A stretch of DNA of 7,204 nucleotides from Chlorobium sp. (GTDB taxonomy: Bacteria > Bacteroidota > Chlorobiia > Chlorobiales > Chlorobiaceae): NCBI GenBank assembly GCA_026193435.1, contig JAPHUN010000236.1, positions 1-7,204 on the forward strand. Direction: 5' to 3'. The translations under genes and the position numbers were made by a program. The notes under the pieces are model-generated. The model was not told the origin of the DNA. It did no database searches and worked only from the letters and a program-made list of their open reading frames with translations. The first letter of the stretch is position 1; every line of letters begins with the position of its first letter. Shown piece after piece: positions 7,089-7,204 of this stretch.

Positions 7089-7105
7089 CAATCGCTCAAC
7101 TTAGG
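7089..7105 (-). repeat. MITE right terminal inverted repeat
   Basis: CAATCGCTCAACTTAGG, the inverted partner of 6847-6863 and near-identical (16 of 17) to the solitary copy at 6562-6578. Confidence 0.8.
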
Positions 7106-7110
7106 TTTAT
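7106..7110. repeat. Target site duplication, right copy (TTTAT)
   Basis: Exact repeat of 6842-6846, directly outside the right terminal repeat. The first operator palindrome starts on the very next base. Confidence 0.8.
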
Positions 7111-7128
7111 TATACCTGAAGTGGTATA
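7111..7128. promoter_or_regulatory. Operator-like palindrome 1
   Basis: TATACC-TGAAGT-GGTATA: perfect 6-bp arms around a 6-bp spacer, 18 bp in all. Same consensus and same TGAARTGG core as the site 41 bp downstream. The 18-bp size and TAT...ATA edges resemble binding sites of HipB-type helix-turn-helix repressors (E. coli HipB: TATCC-N8-GGATA). Confidence 0.65.
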
Positions 7129-7144
7129 CATATGCGGATTATAT

Positions 7145-7171
7145 TTGTTTTTATACCTGAAATGGTATAAT
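7145..7171 (+). promoter_or_regulatory. Possible promoter overlapping operator 2
   Basis: A perfect TATAAT (7166-7171) follows a TTGTTT (7145-7150) after a 15-bp spacer, shorter than ideal. The spacer and -10 box coincide with operator 2, so a bound repressor would block polymerase. It would transcribe rightward into a gene starting beyond the window. Confidence 0.4.
7152..7169. promoter_or_regulatory. Operator-like palindrome 2
   Basis: TATACC-TGAAAT-GGTATA, differing from site 1 at one spacer base; the symmetry extends one base further on each side (7151-7170). Starts exactly 41 bp after site 1, close to four helical turns, so both would face the same side of the DNA. It overlaps a TATAAT box. 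Confidence 0.68.
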
Positions 7172-7192
7172 TTTATTATAAAGGGCGATTTT

Positions 7193-7204
7193 TATACCCG
7201 ATAA
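7193..7204. promoter_or_regulatory. Operator-like half-site 3, cut by the window end
   Basis: TATACCCGATAA runs to the last base. TATACC begins exactly 41 bp after site 2 and shares with it the longer context TTTTTATACC (7148-7157 and 7189-7198). If it is a full site, the six bases following the window should read GGTATA or close to it. Confidence 0.5.

Larger units (their letters stand above)
6847..7105. mobile_element. 259-bp miniature inverted-repeat transposable element (MITE)
   Basis: Non-autonomous element bounded by terminal inverted repeats: CCTAAGTTGATCGTTTC (6847-6863) and CAATCGCTCAACTTAGG (7089-7105). The left repeat matches the reverse complement of the right at 14 of 17 positions, with the outer 10 bases identical. 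A 5-bp duplication, TTTAT, flanks it. It is too short for a transposase. A 65-codon frame inside it (6907-7104) resembles nothing I know and its stop is formed by the right terminal repeat. Near the left end are a small hairpin (GTTGA 6852-6856 with TCAAC 6862-6866) and a palindrome, ATTATATAAT (6892-6901), containing a TATAAT box. The right half folds into a long imperfect hairpin. CCTA ends with an AT-rich 5-bp duplication recall IS1380-family elements such as ISEcp1, but that link is tentative. It would need a transposase supplied in trans. Confidence 0.8.

Noticed and set aside
6907..7104. 65-codon reading frame lying entirely inside the MITE, downstream of a TATAAT box
   Set aside because: No ribosome binding site, no recognisable protein, and its stop codon is simply part of the right terminal repeat. 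A transposase fragment cannot be excluded but nothing supports it.
6989..7204. Open frame running through the MITE end and the operators to the window edge
   Set aside because: It crosses the terminal repeat, the target duplication and all operator sites, and its start lies in the MITE. This is the pattern of chance openness in AT-rich DNA.

Overview
The window looks like chromosome from a green sulfur bacterium (Chlorobi; Chlorobium or Prosthecochloris type). This rests on the AroA sequence, which resembles the Chlorobium form I remember, and on the B12-binding radical SAM protein of a type common in that phylum. No database search was possible, so the assignment is a recollection-based inference.

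Layout. Positions 1-116 are a leader with small inverted repeats and no gene I can support. aroA (EPSP synthase, shikimate pathway) runs rightward from 117 to 1424. It converges, with a 14-bp gap, on a leftward cluster. In transcription order that cluster is a B12-binding radical SAM enzyme (5612-4083), an HD-domain phosphohydrolase (4074-2665), a small YtxH-like membrane protein (2591-2244) and an alpha/beta hydrolase (2224-1439). Gaps inside it are 8, 73 and 19 bp, so it may be one operon, although nothing visible ties the four products to one pathway. lptB, the ATPase of the lipopolysaccharide export transporter, lies upstream on the same strand (6529-5795), 182 bp before the radical SAM gene.

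The rightmost 675 bp (6530-7204) hold no gene I can support but are the most informative part. They contain: (i) a 259-bp miniature inverted-repeat transposable element (6847-7105) with 17-bp terminal repeats matching at 14 positions, a perfect 5-bp target duplication TTTAT on both sides, and a nested imperfect hairpin in its right half; (ii) a solitary copy of the same terminal repeat in the leader of lptB; (iii) directly next to the element, a series of palindromic operators TATACC-N6-GGTATA whose starts are spaced exactly 41 bp (7111, 7152, and a half-site at 7193 cut by the window end), with a TATAAT box overlapping the second.

The right edge therefore looks like the control region of an autoregulated gene or operon beginning just outside the window, in AT-rich DNA (about one quarter GC). 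A helix-turn-helix repressor of a toxin-antitoxin or similar accessory module is a reasonable guess. No tRNA, rRNA or CRISPR array was seen, and no convincing intrinsic terminator.
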